Origin: Deltaproteobacteria bacterium
GTDB taxonomy: Bacteria > Myxococcota_A > UBA9160 > SZUA-336
Assembly: GCA_030665705.1 (NCBI GenBank)
Contig: DAOUZG010000014.1
Coordinates: forward strand, 1-14,350
Direction of reading: 5' to 3'
Length of the DNA: 14,350 bases
The translations under genes were made by a program, and so were the position numbers. The notes beneath the pieces were generated by a model. It worked only from the letters and a program-made list of their open reading frames with translations, had not been told where the DNA came from and did not search any database. Of the stretch, positions 13,659 to 14,350 are shown one piece after another. Position 1 is the stretch's first letter. Every line of letters starts with the position of its first letter.

Positions 13659-14077
13659 GGTTCGGTCAGACTCCCGCTGCGCTGACCCGGACCGCGCCGC
13701 CGCGCCCGCCCGACGGATTCCCGCTCGCCCACCCGAGGTATCGCCAGTACGTATTGTTCACGGCAACCGGCATCTTCCTGGCCCTGGATGCCTTGATCTT
13801 GATCCGGGCAGTGGAGGCGCTCGGCGAGGGACCGGCGGCGTGGAACGCCTTCCTGGGCACGTTCCGCTCGACGCTCGGAATCGTCGTGGGCGCCGTGCTC
13901 ACGGTGATCACGCTCTTTTTCGCGATGCGCTGGCTCCGAGTCGGAAGCCGAGTGCCGACCGTTCGGATCGCGTTTCTTCCCGCTCCACCCGAGCCGCTCG
14001 TCCTGCTGGCACACTTCGGGGGCTTCGCCGTGGTCACGGCGCTTGCTTTGCTCGTGCTCGGAGGGGTGATCCTGTGA
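13655..14077 (+). CDS. frdC: fumarate reductase membrane anchor subunit C
   Basis: A 140-residue membrane protein with three hydrophobic segments (about 33-52, 72-91 and 115-139), the topology of FrdC. Context (between frdB and a clear frdD, with 4-bp overlaps on both sides) and phrases such as YRQYVLF, EALGEGPAAWNAFL, the TLFFAMRW segment and PEPLVLLAHF support the call, although the sequence is divergent. By hand alignment to E. coli FrdC, the position of Glu29 is Thr36 here, and the position of His82 is Phe89. Both E. coli residues are tied to quinone binding or proton transfer, so the quinone site must be built differently. The N-terminal 25 residues are Pro/Arg-rich and longer than usual. 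Confidence 0.82.
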   Translation: MRFGQTPAALTRTAPPRPPDGFPLAHPRYRQYVLFTATGIFLALDALILIRAVEALGEGPAAWNAFLGTFRSTLGIVVGAVLTVITLFFAMRWLRVGSRVPTVRIAFLPAPPEPLVLLAHFGGFAVVTALALLVLGGVIL

Positions 14078-14350
14078 GGCTCATCCACCGTCTCGAGCCG
14101 GTCTTCTGGGGGCTTTTCGGGGCGGGCGGGTTCGTCGCGGCGCTGTTCCTGCCGGCCCTCATCTTCGGTGTGGGCCTCGCGCTACCGCTCGGATGGTTCG
14201 GGGACGGTGCGACGGACTACCACCGGCTGTACAGACTCGTCTCGAATCTGGTGGGGCGCGTGATCGTGTTCGCGGTCGTGTCGCTCGTGTACTGGCACGC
14301 CGCCCACCACGTGCGCCACCTGATGCTGGAGATCGGCCTGAGTTCGATCG
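14074..14350 (+). CDS. frdD: fumarate reductase membrane anchor subunit D (cut by right edge)
   Basis: The first 92 residues of FrdD; the rest lies outside the window. The GTG overlaps the frdC stop (GTGA) and has GGAGGGG 7 nt upstream. The N-terminal EPVFWGLFGAGG (residues 8-19) is the same as in E. coli FrdD, followed by a hydrophobic helix (about 20-42), LPLGWFGD, and a second helix (about 58-74). A His cluster with the pattern HxxHHxxH (HAAHHVRH) lines up with HRMHHAMH of E. coli FrdD. With FrdC it anchors FrdAB to the inner membrane and holds the quinone. About 25-30 residues, including most of the third helix, are missing at the edge. Confidence 0.93.
   Translation, partial: MRLIHRLEPVFWGLFGAGGFVAALFLPALIFGVGLALPLGWFGDGATDYHRLYRLVSNLVGRVIVFAVVSLVYWHAAHHVRHLMLEIGLSSI

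Overview
This is a GC-rich, gene-dense bacterial window (one AT-rich island near 6264-6288). Several predicted lipoproteins, a canonical sigma-54 promoter, a PilZ protein, an ECF sigma factor and an E. coli-type fumarate reductase operon suggest a Gram-negative, probably respiratory bacterium with an anaerobic branch. A delta-proteobacterial or myxobacterial-like lineage fits the recO-ppdK linkage and the RHS lipoprotein, but this is inference and no marker gene here settles the taxonomy.

Layout. (1) 1-1642, minus: N-terminal 547 residues of an RHS/YD-repeat lipoprotein that runs off the left edge. (2) 1796-6241, plus: recO, then ppdK (pyruvate phosphate dikinase with an unusual basic N-terminal tail), a small exported protein overlapping ppdK by 4 bp, and a PilZ-domain protein; probably one transcription unit. 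(3) 6242-7085: a 289-bp regulatory region with two overlapping palindromes, an 8-bp direct repeat spaced one helical turn apart and a consensus-perfect sigma-54 promoter, followed by an ECF-family sigma factor. (4) 7086-7530: a small acidic orphan protein preceded by a possible TTGACA promoter element and a homopurine tract. (5) 7633-9632: an isoprenylcysteine-methyltransferase-like membrane protein translationally coupled (GTGA) to a two-domain protein that joins a lipopolysaccharide-kinase/RIO-like kinase to an alpha/beta-hydrolase domain whose catalytic residues are missing. (6) 9633-10169: a junction with tandem duplications and an inverted repeat, then a convergent minus-strand lipoprotein gene. 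(7) 10335-11111: a creatininase-family amidohydrolase. (8) 11212-14350: frdA-frdB-frdC-frdD, all start/stop overlapped, with frdD cut by the right edge.

How they fit. FrdABCD is a membrane quinol:fumarate reductase (or succinate:quinone reductase) complex, and PPDK sits at the pyruvate/PEP node, so both point to central carbon flux with C4 acids. The sigma-54 to ECF arrangement is a regulatory cascade whose targets cannot be seen here. The least familiar pieces are the kinase/pseudo-hydrolase fusion, the divergent FrdC that seems to lack two quinone-site residues, and the sigma-54 control of a sigma factor gene. No tRNA, rRNA, CRISPR array or insertion sequence was seen.
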